Below, in pieces: positions 42,108 through 51,557 of a DNA stretch of 64,000 nt. The notes below the pieces were generated by a model. That model was not told the origin of the DNA. It made no database searches and worked only from the letters and a program-made list of their open reading frames with translations. Position 1 is the first letter of the stretch. Each line of letters opens with the position of its first letter. The DNA is from Frigoribacterium sp. PhB116 (GTDB lineage Bacteria; Actinomycetota; Actinomycetes; Actinomycetales; Microbacteriaceae). Location of the stretch: NCBI RefSeq assembly GCF_004364285.1, contig NZ_SOBE01000002.1, positions 868,001-932,000 of the forward strand. Reading direction: 5' to 3'. The position numbers were made by a program, and so were the translations under genes.

Positions 42108-43507
42108 GCCCGAAGAAGAGCAAGAAGGACGACGGCGCGGGCCAGGGCGACGGCGAGTTCGCCGCCGAGGCGACCCGGGTGCACGACGAGCTGCTGGCCC
42201 GCGTGGGGGAGTCCGCCCCCGAGCCGCGCCTGTCGGCCACGCGCCGGGCCGTCGAGCTGCTCGGCGACCCGCAGCGTGCCTACCCCGTGATCCACATCAC
42301 GGGCACCAACGGCAAGACGTCGACGAGCCGCATGATCGAGAGCGTCCTCCGCGCCCACGGACTCCGGACCGGGCTCATGACGAGCCCCCACCTGGTGCGA
42401 CTCAACGAGCGCATCGTCGTCGACGGCGAGCCGATCAGCGACGAGCGCCTCGTCGCCAACTGGGACGACATCCAGCCTTACCTGACGATGGTCGACACCG
42501 AGCTCGAGGCGGCGGGCGAGCCGACGCTCACGTTCTTCGAGGCGCTCACGGCGCTCGCCTTCGCGTGCTTCGCCGACGCCCCGGCCGACGTCGTCGTGCT
42601 CGAGGTCGGCATGGGCGGCGAGTGGGACAGCACGAACGTCGCCGACGGCCAGGTCGCGGTCTTCACGCCGATCGCGCTCGACCACCAGGCCCGGCTGGGG
42701 TCGACCGTCGAGGCCATCGCCCGGACCAAGGCCGGCATCGTGAAGCCGGCCGCGTCGGTCGTCAGCGCGGCCCAGCTGCCGGAGGCGCTGGCCGAGCTGC
42801 AGCGCGCGGCCGAGCTCACCGAGTCGTCGCTGGCCGTCGAGGGCGTCGCCTTCGGCGTCGAGTCCACGACGGTGGCGGTGGGCGGCCAGGTCGTCACGAT
42901 CCGCGGCGTGGCCGGCCGCTACGAGGACTTGCTCCTGCCGCTCTTCGGCGACCACCAGGCGCAGAACGCGGCCGTCGCGGTGGCCGCGGTCGAGTCGTTC
43001 CTCGGCAGCGGCAGCCAGGCGCTCGACCACGACGTGCTCGCCGAGGGGCTCGCCGCGGCGACGTCGCCCGGGCGGCTGCAGATCGTGGCCAACGAGCCGA
43101 CCATCCTCGTCGACGCGGCCCACAACCCGCACGGCGCGCGAGCACTCGCCAAGGCGATCGACGACTACTTCCAGTTCGGACGCGTCGTCGCGGTGCTCTC
43201 GGTCCTCGCCGACAAGGACGCGGCGGGCATCGTCCGCGCGCTCTCGGGCACGGTCGACCAGTTCGTCGTCACGCAGAGCGGCTCCGACCGCTCCGTGGAC
43301 GCCGACGAGCTCGCGGCCGTGGCGGTCGGCGTCGTCGGGGCCGCACGCGTCGTGGTCGAGACCGACCTCGTGGCGGCGCTCCGCACGGCCCGCGACCTCG
43401 CGGACGAGGCCGAGGGCGACGAGCCCGGCGGCGTCGTGGTGGCGGGGTCGATCACGCTGGTCGGCGACGTGCTCGCGCTCTCGCAGGCCGAGGGCGGGCT
43501 CTCGTGA
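42104..43507 (+). CDS. folC: bifunctional folylpolyglutamate/dihydrofolate synthase
   Basis: A 467-residue Mur-ligase-like enzyme adding glutamate to dihydropteroate and to tetrahydrofolates. After a basic N-terminus ([10 protein letters not shown]) come [20 protein letters not shown] (P loop, about residues 62-81), [15 protein letters not shown] (substrate-binding omega loop), the Lys of [26 protein letters not shown] and [12 protein letters not shown] in the C-terminal domain. The GTG start overlaps the ileS stop. In M. tuberculosis folC follows valS (Rv2448c-Rv2447c); here it follows ileS, a local rearrangement of the same block. Confidence 0.95.
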   Translation: MSPKKSKKDDGAGQGDGEFAAEATRVHDELLARVGESAPEPRLSATRRAVELLGDPQRAYPVIHITGTNGKTSTSRMIESVLRAHGLRTGLMTSPHLVRLNERIVVDGEPISDERLVANWDDIQPYLTMVDTELEAAGEPTLTFFEALTALAFACFADAPADVVVLEVGMGGEWDSTNVADGQVAVFTPIALDHQARLGSTVEAIARTKAGIVKPAASVVSAAQLPEALAELQRAAELTESSLAVEGVAFGVESTTVAVGGQVVTIRGVAGRYEDLLLPLFGDHQAQNAAVAVAAVESFLGSGSQALDHDVLAEGLAAATSPGRLQIVANEPTILVDAAHNPHGARALAKAIDDYFQFGRVVAVLSVLADKDAAGIVRALSGTVDQFVVTQSGSDRSVDADELAAVAVGVVGAARVVVETDLVAALRTARDLADEAEGDEPGGVVVAGSITLVGDVLALSQAEGGLS

Positions 43508-43914
43508 CCGAGGCCCCGCCTCCTGCGGACCCCACCGGCCGCGCGCGCCCGACGCGTCGCGCGCGTCGACGCGGCGCGGCCGAGAGCCTGCTGTCGATCG
43601 TGCTCGTGCTCGAGGCCATGTCGCTGTTCTTCGTCATGCTCGTCGTCAACGGACGCGACCTGCTGCCCACGGGCGTCGCCTTCGGCGGCGGCCTCGGCGC
43701 CATCGTCCTGATCCTCCTCGTGTCGCGCACCCTGCGCTGGCGGTGGGGGATCGTGCTCGGCTGGGTCGTCCAGCTCGGGCTCGTCGCCTGCGGTCTCCTC
43801 GACCCCGTCATGTACGTCGTCGCGGCCCTCTTCGTCGCGATCTGGACCTACTGCCTCGTCAAGGGCACCCAGCTCGACCGCCTGAACGCGGCGCGCTTCG
43901 GCCCGCAGCCCTGA
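43504..43914 (+). CDS. DUF4233 membrane protein
   Basis: A 136-residue protein with a basic N-terminus (ARPTRRARRRGAAES) and four membrane segments: LLSIVLVLEAMSLFFVMLVV, GGGLGAIVLILLV, WGIVLGWVVQLGLVACGLL and VMYVVAALFVAIWTYCLV. The family (DUF4233) is found after folC in most actinobacteria, including Rv2446c, yet its role is unknown; conservation suggests a link to folate or to the envelope. The GTG start overlaps the folC stop (GTGA at 43504-43507). Confidence 0.9.
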   Translation: MTEAPPPADPTGRARPTRRARRRGAAESLLSIVLVLEAMSLFFVMLVVNGRDLLPTGVAFGGGLGAIVLILLVSRTLRWRWGIVLGWVVQLGLVACGLLDPVMYVVAALFVAIWTYCLVKGTQLDRLNAARFGPQP

Positions 43915-43993
43915 CGGCTCGCGCCGCCGCCGCCCCGCGACCACAGCCCACCAGCCACCCGAACCACCACCCGCCCCACACGAAGGAGCACCA

Positions 43994-44410
43994 GTGACCG
44001 ACCTCCAAGAGACCCTCGTCCTCGTCAAGCCCGACGGCGTCGCCCGCGGCCTCACCGGCGAGATCCTCCGCCGCATCGAGGCGAAGGGCTACTCGCTCGT
44101 CGACCTGCGCCTCGTCCAGGCCGACCGCGACCTGCTCGCCCAGCACTACGAGGAGCACGTCGGCAAGCCGTTCTACGAGCCGCTCGTCGAGTTCATGCAG
44201 AGCGGCCCCACCGTCGCGATCCGCGTCGCGGGCAACGGCGTGATCCCGGGCTTCCGTTCGCTCGCCGGCACGACCGACCCGACCACTGCGGCCCCCGGCA
44301 CGATCCGCGGCGACCTCGGCCGCGACTGGGGCCTCGCCGTGCAGCAGAACCTCGTGCACGGCAGCGACAGCCCCGAGAGCGCCGCGCGCGAGCTCGCTCT
44401 CTGGTTCTGA
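43994..44410 (+). CDS. ndk: nucleoside-diphosphate kinase
   Basis: A 138-residue enzyme that equalises nucleoside triphosphate pools via a phosphohistidine. The catalytic His lies in NLVHGSDSPESA (about residue 117), preceded by the nucleotide-binding segments VKPDGVARGLTGEILRRIE and GTTDPTTAAPGTIRGD. Length and motif order are standard. The GTG start follows AAGGAG by 6 nt. It has the same position after folC-DUF4233 as Rv2445c in M. tuberculosis. Directly downstream lies the abnormal G/C homopolymer hairpin. Confidence 0.97.
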   Translation: MTDLQETLVLVKPDGVARGLTGEILRRIEAKGYSLVDLRLVQADRDLLAQHYEEHVGKPFYEPLVEFMQSGPTVAIRVAGNGVIPGFRSLAGTTDPTTAAPGTIRGDLGRDWGLAVQQNLVHGSDSPESAARELALWF

Positions 44411-44431
44411 TCCCTTTGAACCCTTGACCGA

Positions 44432-44584
<153 letters not shown>

Positions 44585-44609
44585 TTCGTCGTTCAGGACC
44601 GGGCGTCGC

Positions 44610-45533
44610 TCAGGGGGTCGGCGTGGCCGTCGACCCGGGCAGCTCGCCCGTGCTCGTGTCGCCGGTCGGCTGGCCACCGGCGACCTCGGCCACGAACTGC
44701 GCGAACGCGGCGGCGTCGGTGGGCGAGCCCTGGTATTGCTGGCCGTTGACCAGCACGGTCGGCGTCGCGGACACCGCCGCGAGGTCGGAGTTCGGCAGCG
44801 GCTCGTTCAGCGCGCGCTCGGTCGCGGACGCGACCCAGTCGGTGAACTCGCCGTCGGTGATGCAGGAGGCGACGGCAGGGTCGTCGGCGCCGGCGCCCTG
44901 GACCAGCGTCACCAGCTCGTCGTTCGTCAGGCCGGTCGTGTTCTCGGTCGGCTGCTGCGCGAACAGGGCGGTGTTGACGTCGAGCGCCGTGTCGGGCTGG
45001 TAGTTCGCGACGCAGGCGAGGGCGTTCGCCGACCGGGTCGAGTACTTCGACCCGAGGCTCGCGTTGTCGAGGAACCCGAGGGGGTGGATCTCGAGGTCGG
45101 CCGCGCCCTGGGTGACCCAGGTCTCGAGCTGCTCGGCGTTCGTGGTGTCGAACTGGCCGCAGTAGGGGCACATGTAGTCGAGGTAGACGACGATGCTCGG
45201 CTTCTCGGCCGTGCCGGCCGCGGACGGCGTGGGGGAGCCGTCGGCGGGCGTGGCGTCCGTCGTGACGGCGGAGACGGTCGTGCCGTCGCCCGAGAGCACG
45301 ATGCCGTCGCTGGCCATGTTCAGGGGGCCGGGGCCGGCGGGCGCGAGCGATCGCGTGATCACCAGTGCCACGACGGCGAGGATCGCGAGCACGCCCACCA
45401 CGAGGCCGCCCTGCAGGGCCCACTTGTTGCGGCGTCGGCGCTTGGCCTCCGCCTCACGCGTGACGCGCGCCTTCTCGCGGGCGGACTCCCGTCGCTCGCG
45501 CTTGGTCTCTCCTGGTCCGGCTGGTGGCGTCAT
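44610..45533 (-). CDS. membrane-anchored DsbA-like thioredoxin-fold protein
   Basis: A 307-residue protein: a highly charged cytosolic N-terminus (ETKRERRESAREKARV), one transmembrane anchor (LVVGVLAILAVVALVIT, about residues 45-62), a Thr/Ser/Pro linker and an extracytoplasmic thioredoxin-like domain with the active site DYMCPYCGQFDTTN. A second cysteine pair (LACVANY, ASCITDG) could form a structural disulfide. It should introduce disulfides in exported proteins and be re-oxidised by the VKOR protein encoded just upstream. The start MTPPAGPGE is supported by GAGGAA; an upstream in-frame ATG lacks a ribosome-binding site. Confidence 0.9.
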   Translation of the reverse strand: MTPPAGPGETKRERRESAREKARVTREAEAKRRRRNKWALQGGLVVGVLAILAVVALVITRSLAPAGPGPLNMASDGIVLSGDGTTVSAVTTDATPADGSPTPSAAGTAEKPSIVVYLDYMCPYCGQFDTTNAEQLETWVTQGAADLEIHPLGFLDNASLGSKYSTRSANALACVANYQPDTALDVNTALFAQQPTENTTGLTNDELVTLVQGAGADDPAVASCITDGEFTDWVASATERALNEPLPNSDLAAVSATPTVLVNGQQYQGSPTDAAAFAQFVAEVAGGQPTGDTSTGELPGSTATPTP

Positions 45534-45603
45534 GGTTCCTCGCTCGTCGGTGTCGGTGGCCTCGTCGACCCTCTCGTACCTCCCCATGGGGAGGCTGAGC
45601 GGC

Positions 45604-46248
45604 TCAGCGGAGCAGTGTGGGCAGGAGGAGCGGGAACTGCACGACGATCACCGTGGCGACGACGACGTAGTTCAGCACGGGCAGGATCCAGGAGAACGGC
45701 AGGAACGCCGCGGCGGCCCGCTGGAGCCGCCCGTGCGGCACGGTCACGCCGCGCGCGAGGCCCCACACCAGCAGGATCCAGAAGAGCGGGATGGTCACCG
45801 ACCAGACGAGCATGCACCACGGGCAGAGGGCCCCGATGACGAACACCGTCTGGGTGAACAGCCACGTGACGAACACCCAGGCCAGGAACACGCCCACCGT
45901 GAAGGCGACCCAGAACCACCGGGCGAACCGTGCGCCGGCGAGCAGCCCGACGCCCACGGCGACGGGGGCCGCGAACCCGACGAGGCCGAGGATCGGGTTG
46001 GGGAAGCCGAACAGCGAGGCCTGCCAGCTGTTGATGACGGGCGAGCAGCCGACGAACGGGTTGACGTCGCAGCCGAGCGAGGCCGTCGGGTCCTCGAGCA
46101 GCCGGAACTTGTCGACGGTCAGCGCGAACGACCCGAGCAGCCCCACGAGCCCGACGATCACCAGGAGGACGGCCGGGACGACGACGGGTCGCCCCGTCGA
46201 CGGGTGGGTGCGCTGAGGCGCTCTTTGCTCGGTCACGACGACGATCAT
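45604..46248 (-). CDS. vitamin K epoxide reductase family protein (VKOR)
   Basis: A 214-residue membrane protein with about five helices. The loop cysteines are in LGCDVNPFVGCSPVINSW and the quinone-proximal active site is CPWC in IGALCPWCMLVW, the standard VKOR arrangement. In actinobacteria VKOR re-oxidises DsbA-like proteins with menaquinone, replacing DsbB; its partner is encoded 70 nt downstream. Two possible starts exist (MIVVVTEQ or the internal GTG at VTEQ); the first is used. The gene is divergent from the rne leader. Confidence 0.92.
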   Translation of the reverse strand: MIVVVTEQRAPQRTHPSTGRPVVVPAVLLVIVGLVGLLGSFALTVDKFRLLEDPTASLGCDVNPFVGCSPVINSWQASLFGFPNPILGLVGFAAPVAVGVGLLAGARFARWFWVAFTVGVFLAWVFVTWLFTQTVFVIGALCPWCMLVWSVTIPLFWILLVWGLARGVTVPHGRLQRAAAAFLPFSWILPVLNYVVVATVIVVQFPLLLPTLLR

Positions 46249-46678
46249 CTCACCGTCCCGATCGTGGTCCCGGGTGAGGCGTGCGATAATCGAGCCAGTC
46301 GCGGGGCGTGAGTCCCGGGATCAAGACTTTCCGGGCCGTGCTGCACCGCGGGGCCGTCGGCAGGTCGGCCTCCACGAGTGGCCGTCCTCGCGGGCGGGCA
46401 CCGTCAGGTGGCAGCTAGATCCGGGCCAGGGCGCAGTCGCCCACCGCCGGACAGCCAGTTCCGGACAGAGCAACGAAGAACCTGACGTCGACGAACGACA
46501 TCCGGGGAGACGCCCGCAGAGACGGGCGCCGGCTCCGGCTGACCGAACGCGACGTCACTGACGATGCGCGCCGTGAGAGGGCGCGGTGGCCGCAGGCAGG
46601 TGCACGGCGCCTCCCGGCCACGACACGAGACCACCCGGCGACGGCGATGCCGACGGCGGGTCGAGGAGCACACCAGCA
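46249..46678 (+). promoter_or_regulatory. long rne promoter/leader region
   Basis: A GATAAT -10 box at 46285-46290 suggests transcription from about 46297, giving a 5' leader near 380 nt before the rne start at 46679. No reading frame with a ribosome-binding site is convincing in it. Long structured leaders are used for RNase E autoregulation in enterobacteria, so an analogous mechanism is plausible here. The remainder of the region holds nothing else recognisable. Confidence 0.5.
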
Positions 46679-49603
46679 GTGGTGGACAAGAACGACAACG
46701 ACAGAGACGGCCAGCCGAAGAAGAAGAGGGGCCTGTTCGCCGGGCTCCTGTCGCGCCAGGTGCCCGCACCGGCGACGACCGCGCGCCGCGCGCTCGGCAC
46801 CGCCCCCCACGACCGGAACGACGACGCCCAGGAGGCTTCCCCCGTGACCACCGAGAAGGAGGTCGGGGCCGAGGCCGCGACCAGCAGCACCAGCATCGAC
46901 ACCGCCCGCCCCGCCCAGCCCGAGGCCGTCGTCGACACCGAGGCCGTCCAGGCCGACATCGCCGCCGTCGCGCCGCCGCGTGCCGAGGCCCCGGCCGACG
47001 ACGCGGGCGACGTCTCCGCAGCCGAGTCGGGTCCCATCCCGGCCCAGCTCACCACGACGAGCCTGATCTTCCACGCGCCCGAGATCCTCCCCCTGCCGGC
47101 CCGGCCGGGGCGTCGTCGCCACGACGACGAGTGGGACGACCGCGACGACCGTGACGACCGCGACGACGACGACCGCGACCAGCGTGACGACGACCGCGAC
47201 GACGACGACCGCGACGAGCCGCAGCGCGGCACCTCCCGCCGTCGCCAGCGCGGCCGCTCGCAGGACAGGGAAGAGCGCGACTCCGAGCAGCGCCAGGGCG
47301 GCGACCGCGGCGACCGTCGCGAGCGCCCGCAGCGCCAGGTCGAGCTCATCACCGAGCCGCAGCGCATCAAGGGCTCGACCCGTCTCGAGGCCAAGAAGCA
47401 GCGCCGCCGCGACGGCCGTGACGCCGGCCGCCGACGCACCGTCATCACCGAGGCCGAGTTCCTGGCCCGCCGCGAGAGCGTCGACCGCAAGATGATCGTC
47501 CGCTCGTCGGGCGACCGCATCGAGATCGGCGTCATGGAGGACGGCACCCTCGCCGAGCACTACGTCGCCAAGGCGCAGAACGTCTCGCTGATCGGCAACG
47601 TCTACCTCGGTCGCGTCCAGAACGTGCTCCCGAGCATGGAGGCGGCGTTCGTCGACATCGGACGCGGCCGCAACGCCGTGCTGTACTCGGGCGAGGTCGA
47701 CTGGGACTCGCTGTCGAACGGCAACCAGCCCCGCCGCATCGAGCTCGCGCTCAAGCCCGGCGACCGCGTCCTCGTCCAGGTCACGAAGGACCCGGTGGGC
47801 CACAAGGGCGCCCGTCTCACCAGCCAGATCTCGCTGCCCGGCCGCTACCTCGTCTACGTGCCCAACGGCTCGATGAACGGCATCAGCCGCAAGCTCCCCG
47901 ACACCGAGCGCGCGCGCCTCAAGAAGATCCTGAAGGAGGCGCTGCCCGAGAACGCGGGAGTCATCGTCCGCACCGCGGCCGAGGGCACCACGGAGGAGCA
48001 GCTCACCCTCGACATCACGCGCCTCACGAACCAGTGGGCCGACATCAGCAGCAAGGTCGAGGCCGGCAACGCCCCCGCGCAGTTGCACTCGGAGCCCGAC
48101 CTGCTGATCAAGATCGTGCGTGACGTCTTCAACGAGGACTTCCACGAGCTCGTCATCGACGGCGACGACGCCTACGACACCCTCCAGTCGTACCTGTCGG
48201 CCGTCGCGCCCGACCTGCTCGACCGCGTGAAGCGCTACGAGGGCGACCGCGACGCGTTCGACGAGCACCGCCTCAACGAGCAGATCGAGAAGGCGCTCGA
48301 CCGCAAGGTCTGGCTGCCCTCCGGCGGCTCGCTCGTCATCGACCGCACCGAGGCCATGACGGTCGTCGACGTCAACACGGGCAAGTTCGTCGGCTCCGGG
48401 GGCAACCTCGAGGAGACGGTCACGAAGAACAACCTCGAGGCCGCGGAGGAGATCGTCCGCCAGCTGCGCCTCCGCGACATCGGCGGCATCATCGTCGTCG
48501 ACTTCATCGACATGGTCCTCGAGTCGAACCGCGACCTCGTGCTCCGCCGGCTGGTCGAGTGCCTCAGCCGCGACCGGACCAAGCACCAGGTCGCCGAGGT
48601 CACCTCGCTCGGCCTCGTGCAGATGACGCGCAAGAAGCTCGGCCTCGGCCTGGCCGAGTCGTTCGCCGAGGCAGGCAGCGCCGCACGCGTGCAGGAGCAG
48701 CAGCCCCGCAAGGGCCAGGAGCAGCGCCGCCGTGGCGGAGCCCAGGCCGGCAAGCAGGGCGGCGCGGCGGGCGCCTCCGGCGGTCAGGGCCGCGGCCAGG
48801 GCGGCCAGGCGGGCTCGTCGGCACACCCGACGACCGGCACGCACGCCATCACCGACGACGTGAAGAACGCGCTCTCGCGCATCGCGGCGTCGACCATCGC
48901 GCACGCCGAGGACGGCGACCGGCCGGCCGACAGCGACAGCGCCGCCACGGCGGCGGCCGCGGTCGAGGCGGCCATCGACGCCGCCGCGGCCTCGGTGTCG
49001 TCCACGCGAGCCGACGAGGCCCAGGACGACTCGTCCGACGAGCCGCGTCGCAGCCGGGGCGGCCGCAAGGGCCGTCGTGGCTCGCGGTCGCGCGACGCCG
49101 AGCAGGGCGAGCAGCAGGGCGGCCAGCAGGGCGGCCGACAGCGCGACGCGCAGGCCGACGACCAGTCGGCCCGCGAGACGGCCCCGGTCGCCGAGGCGCC
49201 GACGTCGGCACCCGTCGTCGAGGCCCCGGCTGCCGACGTCGCCCCCGCGGCGGCGCAGCAGCCGGCCGCAGCCGCCGAGCCCGCGGCCCCGGCGAAGCGC
49301 GGCAGCCGCCGTGCGGCGTCGACCGCCACGGTCACCCCCGAGGCGTCCGTCGCGATCCTCGACATCCCGGTGGCCGCGACCCGTCGCGAGCCGCGCAAGA
49401 TGAGCACGCACGACGCCGAGCAGATCCTCGACAGCGTGCTCGGCGCGCTGCCCGAGCCCAAGCAGCCCGGACAGGGCCGCGGCCGTTCGCGCCGGGCCTC
49501 GAGCTCGGGCACGACGACGGCAGCCGCGTCGTCGGACGCGTCCGAGCAGGCCGAGGGCGGACCGTTCATCCTCGGCGTGGGGGTCAGCTCCGACGAACTG
49601 TGA
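46679..49603 (+). CDS. rne: ribonuclease E/G
   Basis: A 974-residue endoribonuclease central to mRNA decay and rRNA maturation. Disordered acidic/basic N- and C-terminal arms (for example the RDD repeats at about 150-185 and Ala/Gln/Arg-rich regions after 670) flank the catalytic core, as in mycobacterial RNase E. The S1 domain is around KMIVRSSGDRIEIGVMEDG; the catalytic Mg site is in MTVVDVNTGKFVGSGGN and IVVDFIDM. The zinc-link region reads RDRTKHQV without the paired Cys of E. coli, as usual in actinobacteria. The GTG at 46679 follows GAGGAG; an adjacent GTG at 46682 is equally possible. Confidence 0.95.
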   Translation: MVDKNDNDRDGQPKKKRGLFAGLLSRQVPAPATTARRALGTAPHDRNDDAQEASPVTTEKEVGAEAATSSTSIDTARPAQPEAVVDTEAVQADIAAVAPPRAEAPADDAGDVSAAESGPIPAQLTTTSLIFHAPEILPLPARPGRRRHDDEWDDRDDRDDRDDDDRDQRDDDRDDDDRDEPQRGTSRRRQRGRSQDREERDSEQRQGGDRGDRRERPQRQVELITEPQRIKGSTRLEAKKQRRRDGRDAGRRRTVITEAEFLARRESVDRKMIVRSSGDRIEIGVMEDGTLAEHYVAKAQNVSLIGNVYLGRVQNVLPSMEAAFVDIGRGRNAVLYSGEVDWDSLSNGNQPRRIELALKPGDRVLVQVTKDPVGHKGARLTSQISLPGRYLVYVPNGSMNGISRKLPDTERARLKKILKEALPENAGVIVRTAAEGTTEEQLTLDITRLTNQWADISSKVEAGNAPAQLHSEPDLLIKIVRDVFNEDFHELVIDGDDAYDTLQSYLSAVAPDLLDRVKRYEGDRDAFDEHRLNEQIEKALDRKVWLPSGGSLVIDRTEAMTVVDVNTGKFVGSGGNLEETVTKNNLEAAEEIVRQLRLRDIGGIIVVDFIDMVLESNRDLVLRRLVECLSRDRTKHQVAEVTSLGLVQMTRKKLGLGLAESFAEAGSAARVQEQQPRKGQEQRRRGGAQAGKQGGAAGASGGQGRGQGGQAGSSAHPTTGTHAITDDVKNALSRIAASTIAHAEDGDRPADSDSAATAAAAVEAAIDAAAASVSSTRADEAQDDSSDEPRRSRGGRKGRRGSRSRDAEQGEQQGGQQGGRQRDAQADDQSARETAPVAEAPTSAPVVEAPAADVAPAAAQQPAAAAEPAAPAKRGSRRAASTATVTPEASVAILDIPVAATRREPRKMSTHDAEQILDSVLGALPEPKQPGQGRGRSRRASSSGTTTAAASSDASEQAEGGPFILGVGVSSDEL

Positions 49604-49621
49604 CTCGTCTAGGGTGACGGA

Positions 49622-50443
49622 GTGACTTCGACACCGCAGCCCGGCGCGGCGACCGACCGGTCGTCCCGTCGGGCTGCGGTGTTCGTGCGCCGGGCGGCCT
49701 CCGAGGTCCGAGGCCTGCGGTCCGACCGGGGCCGGAGCCGCCTCCTCTCCGCCGCGACCGCCCTCGGAGTCGTGCTCGTCGCACGGTTCGCCCTGGGTCT
49801 CGCGGCGCTCGTCGGCTCGGCGCTCGGCTACTCGGTGACGCCCTGGCCGAGCGACTTCACGGCGACGCCGGTCGGCCAGTTCCTCGGCAGCTTCGTGCTC
49901 TACCCGTTCCCGTTCTACCTCGTCGCGTTCGTCGTCCTGCTGCTCGTGCGCCCCGTCGACGCCGGTCTGTCGCTGCCCCGGGCGCTGCGCCACGGTCTCG
50001 TCGCCGGTGCCGCGGGCACCGTCGCCCTGGCCCTCGTCGGCATCGTGCCCGGGGTGGCGGCGTCGCTGAGCGGGGGCACCTGGGTCAACCTCGCGCTCTA
50101 CCTCACGACCATCCCCTTCGCCGCGGGCGTCGTCGACACGGCGCTGCTGCTCGTCGGCGTGGTGCTCGCGTGGCACGCGTCCCGTGCGGCGACGATCCCG
50201 GGCGACCCGGTCGACGTCGAGTCCGGCGGCGACGAGATGCCCGCCGCCGACCAGGTCGAGCCCCACCCTGCCCCCGTCGAGGTCCCGACCGTCGAGGAGG
50301 CGCCGGCCGGCCCCCGGGGACGCGTCCACGACACGGCACGCGAGCCTGCCCCCGCGACCCGGCCCACGCCTCCTCGGAGCGCCTCCGCCGCCGACGACTG
50401 GTCGCGCTTCGCGCCCCCCGCCGCCGACGGGGACGACCGGTGA
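49622..50443 (+). CDS. hypothetical membrane protein, first gene of the rne-obgE cassette
   Basis: A 273-residue protein with a basic N-terminus and four or five membrane segments between about residues 40 and 190 (LLSAATALGVVLVARFALGL, FPFYLVAFVVLLLV, LVAGAAGTVALALVGIV, IPFAAGVVDTALLLVGVVLAW). The last 80 residues are soluble, rich in Pro, Glu and Ala, and end DDWSRFAPPAADGDDR. No family is recognised. The GTG start is 18 nt after rne. The 3' end is part of a 62-bp tandem duplication shared with the next gene, and its stop overlaps a GTG at 50440. Confidence 0.7.
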   Translation: MTSTPQPGAATDRSSRRAAVFVRRAASEVRGLRSDRGRSRLLSAATALGVVLVARFALGLAALVGSALGYSVTPWPSDFTATPVGQFLGSFVLYPFPFYLVAFVVLLLVRPVDAGLSLPRALRHGLVAGAAGTVALALVGIVPGVAASLSGGTWVNLALYLTTIPFAAGVVDTALLLVGVVLAWHASRAATIPGDPVDVESGGDEMPAADQVEPHPAPVEVPTVEEAPAGPRGRVHDTAREPAPATRPTPPRSASAADDWSRFAPPAADGDDR

Positions 50444-50543
50444 GCGCCTCCCTCCGCGAACGCGACGTCCTCCGCCGGGCCGCCGCCGACGGGGACGACC
50501 GGTGAGCGCGCCCCTCCGCGAACGCGACGCCCTCCGCCGAGCT
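50420..50543 (+). repeat. 62-bp tandem duplication across a gene junction
   Basis: Unit 1 (50420-50481) and unit 2 (50482-50543) agree at about 57 of 62 positions. Each contains the end of the upstream reading frame (AADGDDR, stop) and the GTG plus first codons of the permease. Because 62 is not a multiple of three, the copy created a new short frame linking the two. Confidence 0.85.
50440..50505 (+). CDS. 21-codon junction peptide created by the duplication
   Basis: Starting at the GTG of the first repeat unit, this frame reads VSASLRERDVLRRAAADGDDR and stops at 50503-50505. Its start overlaps the previous stop (GTGA, 50440-50443) and its stop overlaps the permease start (GTGA, 50502-50505). 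It consists of a permease-like N-terminus joined to the C-terminus of the upstream protein. It may be translated as a passive relay; a function of the peptide itself is doubtful. Confidence 0.4.
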   Translation: MSASLRERDVLRRAAADGDDR

Positions 50544-51557
50544 GCCCACGAGCACGCCACTGCCCGCCGGTCGAGGCGCGGACCGCTGCTCGCGGTCGGG
50601 ATCGGCATCGCGGCGGTGCTGCTCGTGCTGCGCGTCGCCAGCCCGGCGCTCGGCTCGCAGCTGCTGCCCGACACGCTCCAGGACTTCGTCACCCTCACCA
50701 TCAGCGTGATCGTCGAGTCGGTGCCGTTCGTGCTGCTGGGCATCGTCCTGTCGATCATCGTGCAGGTCTGGCTGCCCCAGGCGTTCTTCACCTCGTGGCT
50801 GCCTCGACAGCCGCTGCTGCGCCGGGCCGTCATCTCGTTCCTCGGCATGTTCCTGCCGGTCTGCGAGTGCGGCAACGTGCCCCTGGCGAGGGGGCTGGTC
50901 CTCAAGGGCTTCACCGTCTCGGAGTCGATGACGTTCCTGCTGGCCGCCCCGATCCTCAACCCGATCACGATCATCACGACGCACCAGGCGTTCGGCTGGA
51001 GCGACGGCATCCTCGTCGCCCGGCTGGCGGGCGGGTTCCTCATCGCGAACCTGATCGGCTGGCTCTACAGCCGCCACCCCGACCCCGAGAGCCTGCTCAC
51101 CCGCTCGTTCGCGGCCGAGTGTGCGCTGCCCCAGGAACACGGCCACAGCGGCGCCTCGAAGCTGCGCGAGAGCGTCGAGCTGTTCCGTCGTGAGATGTCG
51201 ACCATGATGCCGGCGCTGTTCATCGGTGCCGCCGTGGCCGGCGGCATCCAGACCGCGGTGCCGCGCTCGGTGCTCGTCACCCTGGGCAGCAACCCCGTCT
51301 GGTCGGTGCTCGCGATGATGGTCCTGGCCTTCGTCATCTCGCTCTGCTCCAACGTCGACGCGTTCTTCGTGCTGCCCTTCGCGTCGACCTTCATGCCCGG
51401 CGGCATCGCGGCGTTCCTCGTCTTCGGGCCGATCATCGACGTCAAGATGCTGGCCCTGCTCCGCACGACGTACCGACCGCGCACCCTCGCGCAGCTGACC
51501 CTCGTGGTGGCGCTGACCAGCGCCGCCATCGGACTGGTGGTGAACTACTTTGCCTGA
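50502..51557 (+). CDS. UPF0718-type permease
   Basis: A 351-residue membrane protein with about eight segments. The motif LPVCECGNVPLARGL, with the Cys-x-Cys pair, and AAPILNPITIITTHQAF identify the UPF0718/DUF318 permease family, distantly related to ArsP. The companion gene downstream is the TIGR03943 subunit, as in many Gram-positive bacteria, where the pair is often under zinc (Zur) control; a role in metal or metalloid export is inference. The true start is the second of two duplicated GTGs (50502); the first would be out of frame. Confidence 0.85.
   Translation: MSAPLRERDALRRAAHEHATARRSRRGPLLAVGIGIAAVLLVLRVASPALGSQLLPDTLQDFVTLTISVIVESVPFVLLGIVLSIIVQVWLPQAFFTSWLPRQPLLRRAVISFLGMFLPVCECGNVPLARGLVLKGFTVSESMTFLLAAPILNPITIITTHQAFGWSDGILVARLAGGFLIANLIGWLYSRHPDPESLLTRSFAAECALPQEHGHSGASKLRESVELFRREMSTMMPALFIGAAVAGGIQTAVPRSVLVTLGSNPVWSVLAMMVLAFVISLCSNVDAFFVLPFASTFMPGGIAAFLVFGPIIDVKMLALLRTTYRPRTLAQLTLVVALTSAAIGLVVNYFA

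Noticed and set aside
46415-51043. A frame of more than 1500 codons antisense to rne and the permease gene
   Set aside because: Same composition effect; no domain is recognisable, while rne and the permease are well supported.
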